A stretch of DNA of 64,000 nt from assembly GCF_014697025.1 (NCBI RefSeq), contig NZ_JACJRC010000014.1, forward strand, positions 1 to 64,000, written 5' to 3'. The stretch is from Alkalinema sp. FACHB-956. GTDB lineage: Bacteria > Cyanobacteriota > Cyanobacteriia > Leptolyngbyales > Leptolyngbyaceae. Shown piece by piece: positions 8,662 through 18,919 of the stretch. The position numbers were made by a program, and so were the translations under genes. The notes below the pieces were generated by a model, which made no database searches, had not been told where the DNA came from, and saw only the letters and a program-made list of their open reading frames with translations. Positions within the stretch are counted from its first letter, which is position 1, and each line of letters begins with the position of its first letter.

Positions 8662-10512
8662 ATGGCCTCAATCCCTGTGCTTGACTTGCGGAATCTTGAT
8701 ACTCGGAATCTCAATACGCTGTGGTCGTCGGTTTTGGTGGAAACCCTGGTGCGATGCGGGCTGAGGACGGCGATCGTCTGTCCAGGATCCCGATCGGCTC
8801 CTTTGGCGGTGGCCTTTGCCCAGCATCCCAGCGTGGAGGCCATTCCGGTCTTGGATGAGCGATCGGCCAGCTTTTTTGCCCTGGGCATTGCCAAACGAAC
8901 CCATCGCCCCGTAGCGTTGGTTTGCACGTCCGGCACAGCGGGGGCGAATTTCTATCCAGCGGTGATTGAGGCGCGGGAAAGCCAAGTGCCGCTGCTGGTG
9001 CTGACCGCCGATCGGCCTCCGGAACTGCGGGATTGCAATGCGGGGCAGGCGATCGATCAACAGAAATTATTTGGCTCCTATCCCAACACCGCCTGCGAAT
9101 TGGCCACTCCTGCCTTAGACCTCTTCCTGCTGCAATACCTGCGGCAACGTATGGCCCAGAGCTATTACCAAGCCCAGTATCCGGTTCCGGGGCCAGTCCA
9201 TATTAATGTTCCTCTGCGGGATCCCCTTGCCCCGATCGAACAACCGGAGGCCGCCGCCTTTGCCGAGCAGATTCCCTCGAATTTTTTTGATCACCTAACG
9301 GCTCCAATAACGGCTCCAACAGAACAGCAATTGGGGCAACGATCGGGACAGCGATCGCTCACCGAGGAATTCTATCGAGGAACGAGTTTACTGAATTTAA
9401 CCCCTGAATTGGCGGCTTGGTCTGGCAAACGGGGCGTTATCGTTGCAGGGGTGGCACAGCCGGAACATCCCCAGGTCTACTGTCAGGCGATCGCGCGCTT
9501 GGCGACAAGGTTGGAGTTTCCGGTGCTGGCGGAAGGCTTATCCCCCCTGCGGAATTATGCAAGCTTGAACCCCTATCTCGTTTCCACCTACGACAGCATT
9601 TTGCGCCATCCCGATTGGGCCGATCGCCTGCAACCAGAGGTGGTGCTTCGGGTGGGGGATATGCCAACCAGTAAAGTGCTGCGGGAATGGCTCAGTGTTA
9701 CCCAACCGCAACAGTGGGTGATTGACCCGATCGATCGTTCCCGCGATCCGCTCCACAGCAGGACGATTCCCATCCCGATGACCATTCCAGAATTTGTGAT
9801 GCAGTTAGGATTAGACGAAGCGATCGCAGGGGCGATCGAGCAACAGCCTCTGCTCCACGATCGCGCCTATCTTCAGGATTGGCTGCTTGCCGAACAGCAG
9901 ACGCGATCGGCGATCGACCAAGCCATGGCGCAAATTTCTCCCCTGTTTGAAGGCAAGGTGGCTTGGTGTCTATCGCAAATTCTGCCGCAGGGCACACCGT
10001 TATTCATCGCCAACAGTATGCCCGTGCGGGATGTGGAGTATTTCTGGCAACCCAACGATCGGCAGATTCAACCCTTCGTCAATCGCGGCGCTAACGGCAT
10101 CGATGGGACTTTATCCACTGCATTGGGCGTTGCCCAGGGGAACCAACCCGCCGTAATGCTGACGGGCGATTTATCGCTGTTGCACGATACCAATGGTTTT
10201 CTGTTACGCCAATATTTCCAAGGCCACTTGACGATCGTGGTGGTCAACAACAACGGGGGCGGCATTTTTGGTATGTTGCCGATCGCCCAGTTCGATCCGC
10301 CCTTTGAAGCCTTTTTCGCGACTCCGCAACATATCGACTTTGCCCAGCTTTGCCAGACCTACGGCATTGAGCACGAAACCATTACCGACTGGCACCATCT
10401 AGAGCAACAGCTTAAGGGGCTACCCGATCGGGGCATTCGAGTGCTGGAAGTGCCCTGCGATCGGGCCCAGGATGGGGGATGGCGCAGAACATTACTCAAT
10501 CCCATGGAGTAA
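8662..10512 (+). CDS. menD: SEPHCHC synthase MenD
   Basis: A thiamine-diphosphate enzyme of 616 residues that joins isochorismate and 2-oxoglutarate to give SEPHCHC. Visible signatures are CPGSRSAPLA and DERSASFFALG near the N-terminus, TSGTAGANFYPAV, the TADRPPELRD substrate loop, NRGANGIDG, and the ThDP/metal block LTGDLSLLHDTNG ending in VVNNNGGGIFG. ATG at 8662 is chosen because 'ggtggagg' sits about 9 bases upstream. A TTG at 8653 has no spacing from that site. It is downstream of menF in a likely operon. menB and menH are not in this window. Confidence 0.95.
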   Translation: MASIPVLDLRNLDTRNLNTLWSSVLVETLVRCGLRTAIVCPGSRSAPLAVAFAQHPSVEAIPVLDERSASFFALGIAKRTHRPVALVCTSGTAGANFYPAVIEARESQVPLLVLTADRPPELRDCNAGQAIDQQKLFGSYPNTACELATPALDLFLLQYLRQRMAQSYYQAQYPVPGPVHINVPLRDPLAPIEQPEAAAFAEQIPSNFFDHLTAPITAPTEQQLGQRSGQRSLTEEFYRGTSLLNLTPELAAWSGKRGVIVAGVAQPEHPQVYCQAIARLATRLEFPVLAEGLSPLRNYASLNPYLVSTYDSILRHPDWADRLQPEVVLRVGDMPTSKVLREWLSVTQPQQWVIDPIDRSRDPLHSRTIPIPMTIPEFVMQLGLDEAIAGAIEQQPLLHDRAYLQDWLLAEQQTRSAIDQAMAQISPLFEGKVAWCLSQILPQGTPLFIANSMPVRDVEYFWQPNDRQIQPFVNRGANGIDGTLSTALGVAQGNQPAVMLTGDLSLLHDTNGFLLRQYFQGHLTIVVVNNNGGGIFGMLPIAQFDPPFEAFFATPQHIDFAQLCQTYGIEHETITDWHHLEQQLKGLPDRGIRVLEVPCDRAQDGGWRRTLLNPME

Positions 10513-10524
10513 ACCCACATTACA

Positions 10525-10617
10525 GCCCAGCCACCCAGCCACCCGACTACCCAGCCACCCAGCTATCCGACTACCCAATCACCCAGCCACCCAACCATCC
10601 AATCACCCAACCAACCA
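10525..10617. repeat. Low-complexity CCACCCAG tandem array
   Basis: Directly after menD, about 90 bases are built from degenerate 8-bp units such as CCACCCAG, with variants such as CTATCCGA, CTACCCAA and CCATCCAA. The array is C- and A-rich with almost no G on this strand. It lacks a hairpin, so it is not a conventional terminator. An overlapping open frame is only a by-product of the repeat. The remaining spacer, 10618-10985, must contain the promoter of the next gene, but nothing else is supported. Confidence 0.8.
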
Positions 10618-10985
10618 CGTCAAGGAGGCCGCTCAGAAAGCCGTTCTGGGTAGAGTTCGATCGGGCATACCAAGATCCATCCACTATCCTCCGCAGAACT
10701 TGTGCCAGTTTAGAAACTGCCTAAAATAGGCGGATTTGGGGCTTTTGCCCGGAACTTTTGGAATAGCGGTTTCGACAAAGTAGGTATGCAATCTACACAG
10801 AGTAAAACCAAAGGCAATGAACAGTCAGTGAAATTTATTGAGTCAGTACAGGCAATGCGACGCTGAATGCAATTAGCTCAGTAAAACTGCTGATTTCACC
10901 CGTTTTTCAAGCCATTGGTTCAACCTTCTTCCGTAGAATTGCAGCCCCAAGCATGAATTCTGAATTATTTTCTGAGGATCGAACG

Positions 10986-11507
10986 ATGAAACTCTCTCTA
11001 AAAGCCATTGCCTTTGCTAGTGTGTCCGCTCTGTTGGTCGGCTCCACAGTCGCCGCAAGTTCCGCTTCTGCCCAGCCGGTTCCGTTTAATGGTAGCTACG
11101 TGGGCGCTGGGGTCTCCGGTAGCGTGACGGGCGGGGGGGCTGGCAATGATGGCCCTAACTTTGGTGGAAACGTGCAAGGTCGGTTTGCGGTTCCCAATGC
11201 GCCGGTTTCCGTCCGGGGTACGGTGTTGTTCAATGGCAACAACAGCGCGATTGTGCCGACGCTGACCTATGACTACGCCGTAGCCAAAAATACCAACGTC
11301 TACGCCGGTGCTGGGTATTCCTTTGTGCAAAAAGATGGCACCAATTCCCCCTTGGGGAATCGAGACACCGCCGTTCTGAATGTGGGTGTGGAATCCCAAG
11401 TCGCTAAAGGTGTGGTCGTCTACAGCGATGCTAAATACGGGATTAAGGGCTACGAAAGTGGCAAGCCTTCTGTGGGTCTGAGCGCAGGGGTGGGCCTGCA
11501 ATTCTAA
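10986..11507 (+). CDS. Outer-membrane beta-barrel-like protein with signal peptide
   Basis: A 173-residue exported protein. MKLSLKAIAFASVSALLVG followed by ASSASAQ is a clear Sec signal peptide with a cleavage site near residue 26. The mature part is rich in Gly, Val, Asn and Tyr with alternating strands (SYVGAGVSGSVT, NTNVYAGAGYSFV, VVVYSDAKYGI) and ends with a C-terminal aromatic strand, SAGVGLQF, the signature recognised by the Bam machinery. This fits a small eight-stranded barrel. The exact role is unknown. ATG at 10986 is preferred to 10953 because it places the signal peptide at the N-terminus. A terminator follows at 11590. Confidence 0.8.
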   Translation: MKLSLKAIAFASVSALLVGSTVAASSASAQPVPFNGSYVGAGVSGSVTGGGAGNDGPNFGGNVQGRFAVPNAPVSVRGTVLFNGNNSAIVPTLTYDYAVAKNTNVYAGAGYSFVQKDGTNSPLGNRDTAVLNVGVESQVAKGVVVYSDAKYGIKGYESGKPSVGLSAGVGLQF

Positions 11508-11589
11508 GGCCCGATCGCCCATTCCGTTGATTGATTTCCCCCGATCGCTTCATTAGTTGCACCCATTAACGAAACCCATTAACTCTATT

Positions 11590-11626
11590 GCCGAGATGGA
11601 CATTGTGTCATCTCGGCTTTATGTCT
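11590..11626 (+). terminator. Terminator after the beta-barrel gene
   Basis: A 9-bp perfect stem, GCCGAGATG (11590-11598) with CATCTCGGC (11609-11617), with a 10-nt loop, followed by the T-rich run TTTATGTCTTTT. It lies about 80 bases after the stop of the beta-barrel gene and before pdhB. Confidence 0.8.
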
Positions 11627-11684
11627 TTTCTGTGTGACCATCCTCCTCTAAAATGGAAAGCTGGCTTAAGCGGTAGAGGAAGCA

Positions 11685-12668
11685 ATGGCAGAAACGCTTT
11701 TATTCAACGCACTTCGAGAAGCGATCGACGAAGAAATGGCGCGTGACCCCAGCGTGTTGGTCATGGGCGAGGACGTGGGTCATTACGGCGGATCCTACAA
11801 AGTCACCAAGGATCTCTATGAGAAGTACGGCGAATTGCGCCTTCTTGACACGCCTATTGCAGAAAATAGTTTCACTGGAATGGCCGTCGGTGCAGCCATG
11901 ACCGGGCTGCGTCCCATCATCGAAGGGATGAACATGGGCTTCCTGCTGCTGGCGTTTAACCAAATTTCCAACAACGCTGGGATGCTGCGCTACACCTCCG
12001 GCGGTAACTTCAAAATTCCCATGGTCATCCGGGGGCCTGGTGGGGTGGGTCGGCAGTTGGGGGCAGAGCACTCCCAGCGGCTAGAAACCTACTTCCAAGC
12101 AGTACCAGGGTTGAAAATTGTGGCTTGTTCCACGCCCTATAACGCCAAGGGGTTGCTGAAAGCGGCCATTCGGGATGACAACCCCGTGCTGTTTTTCGAG
12201 CACGTGCTGCTCTACAACTTGAAGGAAGATCTGCCCAGCGGTGAGTACATTTGCCCGTTGAATAAGGCGGAAATCGTGCGTCCCGGTAAGGATGTGACGA
12301 TTCTGACCTATTCCCGGATGCGTTACCACTGCCTGCAAGCGGTGAAGACCCTGGAAAAAGAAGGGTTCGATCCAGAACTGATCGACCTCATTTCCTTGAA
12401 ACCTTTGGACTTTGACACGATCGGGGAATCGATCAAGAAAACCCATCGCGTCGTCATTGTTGAAGAAGGCATGAAAACGGGCGGGATTGCCGCTGAACTG
12501 ATTGCGTCGATCAACGATCGCTTCTTTGATGAACTGGATGCTCCGGTGATTCGCCTTTCTTCTCAGGACATCCCCACGCCCTACAACGGCACTTTGGAAA
12601 ACCTGACGATCGTCCAGCCGCCCCAAATTGTGGAAGCGGTGAAAAAGATTACGGGCAAGCAGTTCTAG
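11685..12668 (+). CDS. pdhB: Pyruvate dehydrogenase E1 component, beta subunit
   Basis: The beta subunit of the ThDP-dependent E1 enzyme, 327 residues, normal length. It contains the typical beta-subunit blocks [27 protein letters not shown], the [16 protein letters not shown] loop, [10 protein letters not shown] and the transketolase C-domain with [12 protein letters not shown] and SQDIPTPYN. Together with the alpha subunit at 52873-53904 it feeds acetyl-CoA production. The two subunits are 40 kb apart here, as is common in cyanobacteria. ATG at 11685 is preceded by 'tagaggaag'. A strong terminator follows, so it is probably monocistronic. Confidence 0.95.
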   Translation: MAETLLFNALREAIDEEMARDPSVLVMGEDVGHYGGSYKVTKDLYEKYGELRLLDTPIAENSFTGMAVGAAMTGLRPIIEGMNMGFLLLAFNQISNNAGMLRYTSGGNFKIPMVIRGPGGVGRQLGAEHSQRLETYFQAVPGLKIVACSTPYNAKGLLKAAIRDDNPVLFFEHVLLYNLKEDLPSGEYICPLNKAEIVRPGKDVTILTYSRMRYHCLQAVKTLEKEGFDPELIDLISLKPLDFDTIGESIKKTHRVVIVEEGMKTGGIAAELIASINDRFFDELDAPVIRLSSQDIPTPYNGTLENLTIVQPPQIVEAVKKITGKQF

Positions 12669-12736
12669 GGACAATTCTAGAATGGCAGCTTTCTAGAAAT
12701 CTTTTTAGAAAGGGGATATTGAATTGATTTCAGTGG

Positions 12737-12768
12737 AGAGGAGCGATCGCCCGATCGCTCCTCTTTTT
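12737..12768 (+). terminator. Strong rho-independent terminator after pdhB
   Basis: A perfect 13-bp stem, AGAGGAGCGATCG (12737-12749) with CGATCGCTCCTCT (12752-12764), with a 2-nt apparent loop (in practice a slightly larger loop with fewer pairs), followed by TTTTT. The stem contains GCGATCG/CGATCGC, that is, HIP1-type sequence has been built into the terminator. Confidence 0.92.
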
Positions 12769-12821
12769 GGTAACACTCGCAACTGCGGGGTATCATAGCG
12801 TTTGTCACAACAGGATTCTGT

Positions 12822-14243
12822 ATGGGAAGGCAACGTTGGTTATTAGGAGTCATTGTGGCGCTCGTGGCAGCGTCGGTCTTTACCTTGACTCAAATCCCCA
12901 TTAAGCTCGGTCTCGACTTGCAAGGGGGATCACAGCTCACAATTCAGGTGAAACCCACGGAAGACATTAAGACCATTGGCGCACGGGAATTGGAAGCCGT
13001 GCAAATGGTCATCGATCGCCGGATTAACGGTCTGGGTGTTTCGGAACCCGTCGTGCAAACTGTGGGTCAGGATCAAGTCCTGGTGCAACTCCCCGGTGTC
13101 ACGGATCCTGAACAGGCAGAACGGGTTCTTGGGGGCACGGCGCAGCTAGAGTTCCGGGAACAACGCCAGGGTACGGAAGGGATCTTCCAAGCGGAATACC
13201 AAAATAATCGGATTCTGCAAACCCAAGTCCAGGAACTGCGCAAAGTTAAAGGCGATCCCAAAGCCTTAGAAGATTTACAAACTCGCCTCAAGGCCAGTAA
13301 TAAAGCCCTTTTAGAATTGTTTGATAAATCGGGAATTGTCGGTAAAAATCTGCAAGATGCCTTTGCGGCATCTCCCCCTGGTGGCAACGTTTGGGTCGTG
13401 GACATCCGGTTTGACACCGAAGGTGGCAACAAATTCGCCGAGATGACCAAACGGCTGGCGGGCACAGGACGTAGTATTGGTATTTTCCTGGATGATGGTC
13501 TGATTAGTGCCCCGATCGTGGGACCAGAACACGCGGCAACGGGGATCACTGGTGGTGGTGCAACGATTACGGGCAACTTTACGGCCCAGTCAGCCCAGGA
13601 ACTCGCGATTCAACTCAAGGGTGGCTCCCTGCCAGTGCCGATCGAAATTGTTGAGAACCGCACCGTCGGCGCAACCCTAGGCCGAGACAGTATTGAGCGC
13701 AGTATCTATGCCGGAGTGGGCGGCCTCCTCTTGGTTTTGGCCTTTATGGTGCTGTACTACCGACTGCCGGGTGCGATCGCAGCGATTTCGCTGATGATTT
13801 ACTCAATTTTGTCGATCGCCGCCTTTGATCTGTTGGGTGTGACCCTCACCTTGCCTGGGATCGCCGGATTCATTCTCAGTATTGGGATGGCCGTAGATGC
13901 CAACGTGCTGATCTTTGAACGCACCCGTGAAGAACTGCGGGCGGGCAAAACCCTGTACCGATCGGTGGAGTCGGGATTCTATCGCGCCTTCTCCAGCATT
14001 CTCGACAGTAACGTCACCACGTTGATCGCCTGCGCTGCGCTCTTTTGGTTGGGTTCCGGTTTGGTCAAAGGGTTTGCCTTAACCCTTGCCCTAGGGGTGG
14101 TCGTGAGTATGTTTACTGCGATTACCTGTAGCCGCACCCTGTTAATGACTGCACTGAATGTACAAGCCTTCCGCAAGCCTTCTTGGTATTGCCCCGGTCT
14201 TACTTCGACAACGAATTCTTCTAAGGTGGAGGCTGCATCATGA
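12822..14243 (+). CDS. secD: Protein translocase subunit SecD
   Basis: A 473-residue inner/thylakoid membrane protein that uses the ion gradient to assist SecYEG-dependent export. It shows the N-terminal anchor followed by [14 protein letters not shown], the periplasmic P1 region, and the C-terminal block of five membrane segments with [15 protein letters not shown], which is the key SecD transmembrane motif. The length is normal for cyanobacteria. secF starts inside its last codon (ATGA overlap at 14240-14243), so translation is coupled. Confidence 0.95.
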   Translation: MGRQRWLLGVIVALVAASVFTLTQIPIKLGLDLQGGSQLTIQVKPTEDIKTIGARELEAVQMVIDRRINGLGVSEPVVQTVGQDQVLVQLPGVTDPEQAERVLGGTAQLEFREQRQGTEGIFQAEYQNNRILQTQVQELRKVKGDPKALEDLQTRLKASNKALLELFDKSGIVGKNLQDAFAASPPGGNVWVVDIRFDTEGGNKFAEMTKRLAGTGRSIGIFLDDGLISAPIVGPEHAATGITGGGATITGNFTAQSAQELAIQLKGGSLPVPIEIVENRTVGATLGRDSIERSIYAGVGGLLLVLAFMVLYYRLPGAIAAISLMIYSILSIAAFDLLGVTLTLPGIAGFILSIGMAVDANVLIFERTREELRAGKTLYRSVESGFYRAFSSILDSNVTTLIACAALFWLGSGLVKGFALTLALGVVVSMFTAITCSRTLLMTALNVQAFRKPSWYCPGLTSTTNSSKVEAAS

Positions 14244-15223
14244 AGCTTCAGGTCATCAAACAACGCAATCTCTGGTGGGCCATTTCCTCCGCCATAATTT
14301 TAGCGGGGCTGATTTCCATGGTGGTCTCTTGGACCCAGATTGGGGCCCCTCTCCGGCCTAGCTTGGATTTCGTTGGTGGCACCCGGTTGCAATTGGAACT
14401 CGATTGCAGCAAGGTTGATTGCAGCAAGCCGATCGACCTCGACGGTGTGAGATCGGTGCTGAAAGACCAAGGCTTGGGGGGCAGTAGTGTCCAGCAGGTG
14501 GGAGATCAAGGTCAAAATCGCCCCGCCCTCTCTATCCGCACGAATAATCTGAATGTGGATGCGCGGGAAAAGTTATTGAGCGCACTCCAGGAAAAAGTTG
14601 GGGCGTTTAATCCCCAGGGCACCTCGATTGACAGCGTGGGAGCCACCCTCGGACGGCAGATTTTTTCCCAAGGGCTGTTAGCGTTATTGATTTCCTTCGT
14701 TGGGATTACGGTCTATCTCGCATTCCGCTTTCAGTTTGACTATGCCGTATTTGCGATCGTGGCCTTGGTGCACGACGTGCTGGTGACCGTGGGCGCATTC
14801 TCAATTCTGGGCCTCGTGGCGGGGATTGAAGTGGATAGCCTCTTTATTGTGGCGCTGCTCACGATCGTGGGTTTCTCGGTTAATGACACGGTGGTGATCT
14901 ACGATCGCGTGCGGGAAGTGATTCAAGAACATCCCGACAAACATATCAATCAAGTGGTTGATGATGCGGTTAATCAGACCCTAACCCGATCGATCAACAC
15001 CACCCTAACTACCTTGCTCACCCTTTTCGCCATCTTTATCTTTGGCGGTGAAACGCTGAAAAACTTTGCCCTTGCGTTAATCATTGGGTTTGCCATGGGG
15101 GCCTATTCCAGCATCTTTATTGCCAGTAGCCTCTTAGCTCTATGGCGAGAAAAAACAGGTAAAGCCTTCATGGCGGCACCCAGTTTGGACGTAGATGGGA
15201 ATGATGCTGAAGTTGCAAGCTAG
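14240..15223 (+). CDS. secF: Protein translocase subunit SecF
   Basis: A 327-residue partner of SecD. It has an N-terminal membrane anchor, [13 protein letters not shown], a periplasmic part, and the C-terminal membrane block with [15 protein letters not shown] and the [20 protein letters not shown] segment. The periplasmic part contains a small [10 protein letters not shown] insertion with paired cysteines, since SKVDCSK duplicates the preceding DCSK. Its start overlaps the secD stop by four bases. A small two-helix membrane protein follows 16 bases later and probably belongs to the same operon. Confidence 0.95.
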   Translation: MKLQVIKQRNLWWAISSAIILAGLISMVVSWTQIGAPLRPSLDFVGGTRLQLELDCSKVDCSKPIDLDGVRSVLKDQGLGGSSVQQVGDQGQNRPALSIRTNNLNVDAREKLLSALQEKVGAFNPQGTSIDSVGATLGRQIFSQGLLALLISFVGITVYLAFRFQFDYAVFAIVALVHDVLVTVGAFSILGLVAGIEVDSLFIVALLTIVGFSVNDTVVIYDRVREVIQEHPDKHINQVVDDAVNQTLTRSINTTLTTLLTLFAIFIFGGETLKNFALALIIGFAMGAYSSIFIASSLLALWREKTGKAFMAAPSLDVDGNDAEVAS

Positions 15224-15239
15224 TGTCTAAGGACGGGGA

Positions 15240-15653
15240 ATGTCTGAAGATTTTCAGCCAGAGTCTGAGGTTCCTGATTACCTCAAATTTGATTTGGACG
15301 CAGCAGCCGATCGTCTCCATCGATTAACCGTCGTGGGACGTTGGCTGTTTGTTATTTTTCTGTGGCTGACTTTGGGCACTTGGAGCCTGTGGAGTTTGCG
15401 TAAGGCGATCGCACTGATCCAGGACTATTTCACTTGGTCAGCGGTTCGATATGGCCTCATTTTTAACCCGATCGCGGGGATCGGGCTGGTTCTTTGTATT
15501 GCGATGACCCTGAGCGTCCTGATCTGGCAAAGCCGCAATATCCTATGGGGATTGCCCCCGCGCGATCGGGAGCATCTGAAAGCAATGACGATTGCGATCC
15601 GCCGCAAAGGCCGACGACATCCCCTCTGGCGTTGGGTGTTTGGACAGGAGTAA
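15240..15653 (+). CDS. Small membrane protein downstream of secDF
   Basis: A 137-residue protein with two predicted membrane helices, WLFVIFLWLTLGTWSLW (about 36-53) and GIGLVLCIAMTLSVLIW (about 79-96), an acidic N-terminus and a very basic C-terminus (RRKGRRHPLWRWVFG). The topology fits both ends in the cytoplasm. It is 16 bases after secF, in a presumed secD-secF operon. I do not recognise a named family, and a role in export is only suggested by position. Confidence 0.65.
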   Translation: MSEDFQPESEVPDYLKFDLDAAADRLHRLTVVGRWLFVIFLWLTLGTWSLWSLRKAIALIQDYFTWSAVRYGLIFNPIAGIGLVLCIAMTLSVLIWQSRNILWGLPPRDREHLKAMTIAIRRKGRRHPLWRWVFGQE

Positions 15654-15703
15654 CCCGCGATCGAACTCTCCATCCCCTCGGGGGCAAAATCTGACTTGAC
15701 CGC

Positions 15704-15732
15704 AAAAAAATGGTGCAAAGAGTGCACCATTT
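15704..15732 (-). terminator. Terminator between convergent genes
   Basis: A 10-bp stem, AAATGGTGCA (15708-15717) with TGCACCATTT (15723-15732). The run of seven A at 15704-15710 becomes a T-run on the minus strand, so it best serves the transcript of the minus-strand gene at 15878-17017. It may also stop the secDF transcript coming from the other side. Confidence 0.75.
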
Positions 15733-15877
15733 CAATTCACGTTCAATTCACGACGATTTGGATTTGTCTTGATTGGGGTTTGTCTTCCAGGATTGCTTCA
15801 ATCAATAGCCATGTCTTGAACAAGATCCAACAATAGTCATCGTCCAATCCTCTTCATCTCTTGGACAACCTGGAATC

Positions 15878-17017
15878 TTAGCCCCGCTTGCGACTTCCTC
15901 GGCGCGATCGGCTCAGGTCGTACTCCAACGCAGCACCTAAACCGAACAGCACACCGCTAAAGACCCAGGCGACTTCTGGCAAACTACCGCTCTTGTAGTT
16001 AGGATCTACGCTGCTATAGCGGAACCACATATCTGCGACGTACAGCGAAAACGCGGCAAAGGCAATCATGCGCCAAGAGAGTGAGAATCGTCCTCCCCAA
16101 AAAGCCAAGAGCAACGTTGTTGCAATAATCAACAAAAATACATCGGCAATAATGTAGAAACTATTGATCGGTTTCTTAAATTGACCGAGGAATTGTTCCA
16201 CTGTTAAAACCCAAGCCGGAGCGGGGACTTCTTTCTCTGCTTCTTGGCCCGGTGCCGCGTCCGCTGGCTTTGCTTCTGGCGTGCTTGTGGCTTTCGGGCT
16301 GGCAGTGCTGGTAGGAGAACTCGTTGCCGCTGTTTTGGGGGTCGCTTTTTGTGGCTTGGCAGAAACAGTCGGACTAGGCTTGGTTGTGGTGGCCTGTGCC
16401 AAGAGCGGATGCACTGTGCCATCTGAGCTAGCCGGGGCTGTCGCCGCGATCGCCGGTGGCATCTCCCAGAAATGGCTCTGGGTTGCCGCAGCTTCTGCTC
16501 TATCCGCCTTGACACTGACAAGCACACCTGCCGCCACTCCGATCGCCCCGATCGCCACGACAATGAACCACTGTCCTGGATCGAGATTCAGCCGTCGATC
16601 GACCACAGCGGTCACCATGCCATAGCCCAGAGAAATATAGGTGACTAGGTAGAAAATATCCCCTGGGGAAATATCAGCAGTCCGTCCCAGTACGGTTTCC
16701 CAGTAGGTGAATAGAATGCCGCCGATCGCATAGCACAACATGCCAATGCCAATGCCCAACCAAACCTTCCGACCACTTACAACTTGGTTGCTAAAGGCAT
16801 TGCGAAAACACAGCAAGAAGGCCGTTGCAAAGGCTCCAATCTCAAATACCCCAGTACCCACCCCATAGAACCAATACCAAAAGCTATCGGTTTCAGGGGT
16901 GGCATTGACCCCCCTCGGGCCAAACAAGAGGAAAAACATGAGGGCTACAAAGGCCCAGAGCATTTCAAAGAGGAGAATAGCTTGGACAGAAAGTCCACGA
17001 GAGGCTGGCTTATCCAT
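15878..17017 (-). CDS. Multi-pass membrane protein with a long Pro/Ala/Thr-rich loop
   Basis: A 379-residue membrane protein when started at MDKPASRG (17017); a longer reading to 17074 adds 19 unconvincing residues. About five hydrophobic helices lie in the first 180 residues (AILLFEMLWAFVALMFFLLF, FEIGAFATAFLLCF, WLGIGIGMLCYAIGG and others). A disordered linker of about 80 residues rich in Thr, Pro, Ala, Ser and Lys follows, then three helices (FYIIADVFLLIIATTLLLAF and others) and a basic tail, SRSRRGSRKRG. No family is recognised. The low-complexity linker suggests an extracytoplasmic spacer. It is monocistronic by position. Confidence 0.65.
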   Translation of the reverse strand: MDKPASRGLSVQAILLFEMLWAFVALMFFLLFGPRGVNATPETDSFWYWFYGVGTGVFEIGAFATAFLLCFRNAFSNQVVSGRKVWLGIGIGMLCYAIGGILFTYWETVLGRTADISPGDIFYLVTYISLGYGMVTAVVDRRLNLDPGQWFIVVAIGAIGVAAGVLVSVKADRAEAAATQSHFWEMPPAIAATAPASSDGTVHPLLAQATTTKPSPTVSAKPQKATPKTAATSSPTSTASPKATSTPEAKPADAAPGQEAEKEVPAPAWVLTVEQFLGQFKKPINSFYIIADVFLLIIATTLLLAFWGGRFSLSWRMIAFAAFSLYVADMWFRYSSVDPNYKSGSLPEVAWVFSGVLFGLGAALEYDLSRSRRGSRKRG

Positions 17018-17307
17018 AGACTGTTGATGATTTGAGCAATTCCTGACAAAAGTGGTGCAACTGAAGTGGTGCAACTGAGTGCAAGGCTATGTTACAAGGT
17101 GGCGGTGCGATCCAACGACTTTTCTAAATGAATCGTTTTTTTCAGCGATTTTCCCAATCCTGAGAGAGCGAGCCGAGATAACCTTGAGCCTTGCATAAAC
17201 TCCACTCCCTGAAGTGGCAGGGGATAGAGCCCAGGGGCCTCCGTTGCGGGTGATATGCGGGTGGTATGCGAGTGGTACGTGGGTGATATGTGGATGAGTT
17301 ATCGTGC

Positions 17308-17988
17308 TTACTTCCAGAGTGCCCCAGCTTGGGAACTCCCCAGCCAGTCCAAGAAGGCTTTACGCTCTTGGGAGGATAAATCCTGCAAGGAATCTAGAAC
17401 ACTGCGCGTAAATCCAGTATTGCCAAAATAAGACTTGCCCAAGCGATACATCTCCTGCAAAAGCAGCACCATTTGAGATTCTTGCCAAGGGGGAGGTTGC
17501 AAACTGTTCAACGGATCCGCAGTGAGTAGTTGCTGTACAGCATCTGCGGTTTCGGCTTGGGAAAATCGCCCCTTTTGGAAAACCGCCATCACGTCCCGCT
17601 GAAAGGCACTGCCTTGCTTGGTACCCATCAAATCTTCAATATCCAAGTACATGGACTGAAGCATTAATAGGCAAGCTTGTACCAACAAAGGTGAACCCCC
17701 CTCGCCGCTGGAGGAAGATCCCGTCGCAGGAATGTCACTGGTTAGCTGGTCTAAACGAACCTTGCCCCAAATGCTGTAGCGCTCGGGTTCTTCAAGTAAG
17801 ACGCAGGCTTTGCCCTGATTATCAGTTAACTCACGCCATAGGGATCGAGCCTCCTCTTCCTGAGTGGCTTGGAAGACGTTCAGCAATCGGAAAGTCATCC
17901 CTTGATAAGTCAAAATGGGGATCTTTTGATCTTTCCGAGGGTGCTGGACACTTGAGATGTCTACATCCTGCCGTTTCAAAATGAACAT
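17308..17988 (-). CDS. Conserved cyanobacterial protein (Npun_F0813-like)
   Basis: A 226-residue soluble protein beginning MFILKRQDVDISSVQHPRKD. The first 90 residues are a beta-rich domain with LEEPERYSIWGKVRLDQL. After a Ser/Gly linker (GSSSSGEGGS) comes a helical domain rich in Leu, Gln and Met, ending in LDWLGSSQAGALWK. From memory this matches a cyanobacterial family named after Npun_F0813, of unknown function. Its upstream neighbour is the repeat and tRNA-Arg region. Confidence 0.65.
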   Translation of the reverse strand: MFILKRQDVDISSVQHPRKDQKIPILTYQGMTFRLLNVFQATQEEEARSLWRELTDNQGKACVLLEEPERYSIWGKVRLDQLTSDIPATGSSSSGEGGSPLLVQACLLMLQSMYLDIEDLMGTKQGSAFQRDVMAVFQKGRFSQAETADAVQQLLTADPLNSLQPPPWQESQMVLLLQEMYRLGKSYFGNTGFTRSVLDSLQDLSSQERKAFLDWLGSSQAGALWK

Positions 17989-18475
17989 AACGCTGCAAGG
18001 CTAATGCTGATCTTAGGTCAGGGTCGGGCGGCAGTTGCCGAGGCTATTGTGCACAGAAATAGTTGTAGTGTACACACAGCCTTGGGGCAAAAGGGGCAAA
18101 ACTCAAGCACAAAGCAGGAGAGGAAGGGTACTTAGCCCACTGAGGAACCCTATGTCTTCAGGTTTTGGAGGGGTCATCGACAAGCGAATAGAATTCCAAC
18201 CTGAGTTCAACACTAACTTTATATGTCAAAAGGTTCGGGTTGACACAGATAGCCCGAAATTTTGATTGGAGCACAACTTGTCGGCCTGACTAGGATGAAT
18301 GGGAGGCTTGGGGACAAAATTGACCGATCGCTGAGAAAGGATGTCCCTGGGGCACTATCCGAAATTTTCCAGTTTGCACTAAAATTTTAGGGGGTCATGC
18401 AATTCTCCCCTGGTGAAACTCCCACTGTTGGGATATTTACTTGGGCATTCTACTGAAGGTTTGGACGACTTCAAA
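17989..18475. other. Spacer with no supported gene
   Basis: About 490 bases between the Npun_F0813-like gene and the 16-bp repeat array. The open frame at 18035-18265 has no ribosome-binding site and no family features. No RNA fold was recognised. Confidence 0.4.
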
Positions 18476-18616
18476 TCTGAGGCTGTAGTGATCTGAGGCT
18501 GTAGTGATCTGAGGCTGCATTGACATTATTTACAGATTGACATTTCATAGTGTTGATATTTCACAGCATTGACATTTCATAGCATTGACATTTAAAAGTC
18601 TTGATGCTTGACAGTT
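18476..18616 (+). repeat. Two 16-bp-period tandem arrays ending at tRNA-Arg
   Basis: The unit TCTGAGGCTGTAGTGA starts at 18476 and 18492, with a third partial copy at 18508. A different family headed by TTGA then starts at 18520, 18537, 18553, 18569, 18585 and 18601, a 16-bp period (17 once), with core TTGACATTTCATAG. Four of these carry TTGACA, a perfect -35 hexamer. The last unit ends at 18616 and the tRNA starts at 18617. Some units therefore probably contribute the tRNA promoter, although the spacing leaves the exact -10 unclear. Confidence 0.85.
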
Positions 18617-18689
<73 letters not shown>

Positions 18690-18919
18690 TTTCCTACACT
18701 GCTTCCCAGATATTTCCTTGGCTTGAGCTTATGAGCTGAAGGTTTTGTTTGGTGGCTAGCAGAGATCGGATGGCCGAATGAGGAAACATCCTGTCACTAA
18801 AAGTGCACTTGTGAAGAGAATAGAGTTTGACAATAGACCGAGCCGGTTTTAGGGTTAGGGCTGTTTGTCGGGGTTACGCAGTGATGGGTATTGCAGACAT
18901 TAACCAAGATGAGGTGGTC

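Noticed and set aside
10525-10729. Open frame reading through the CCACCCAG array
   Set aside because: Coding of a proline/threonine/histidine low-complexity string is a by-product of the DNA repeat.
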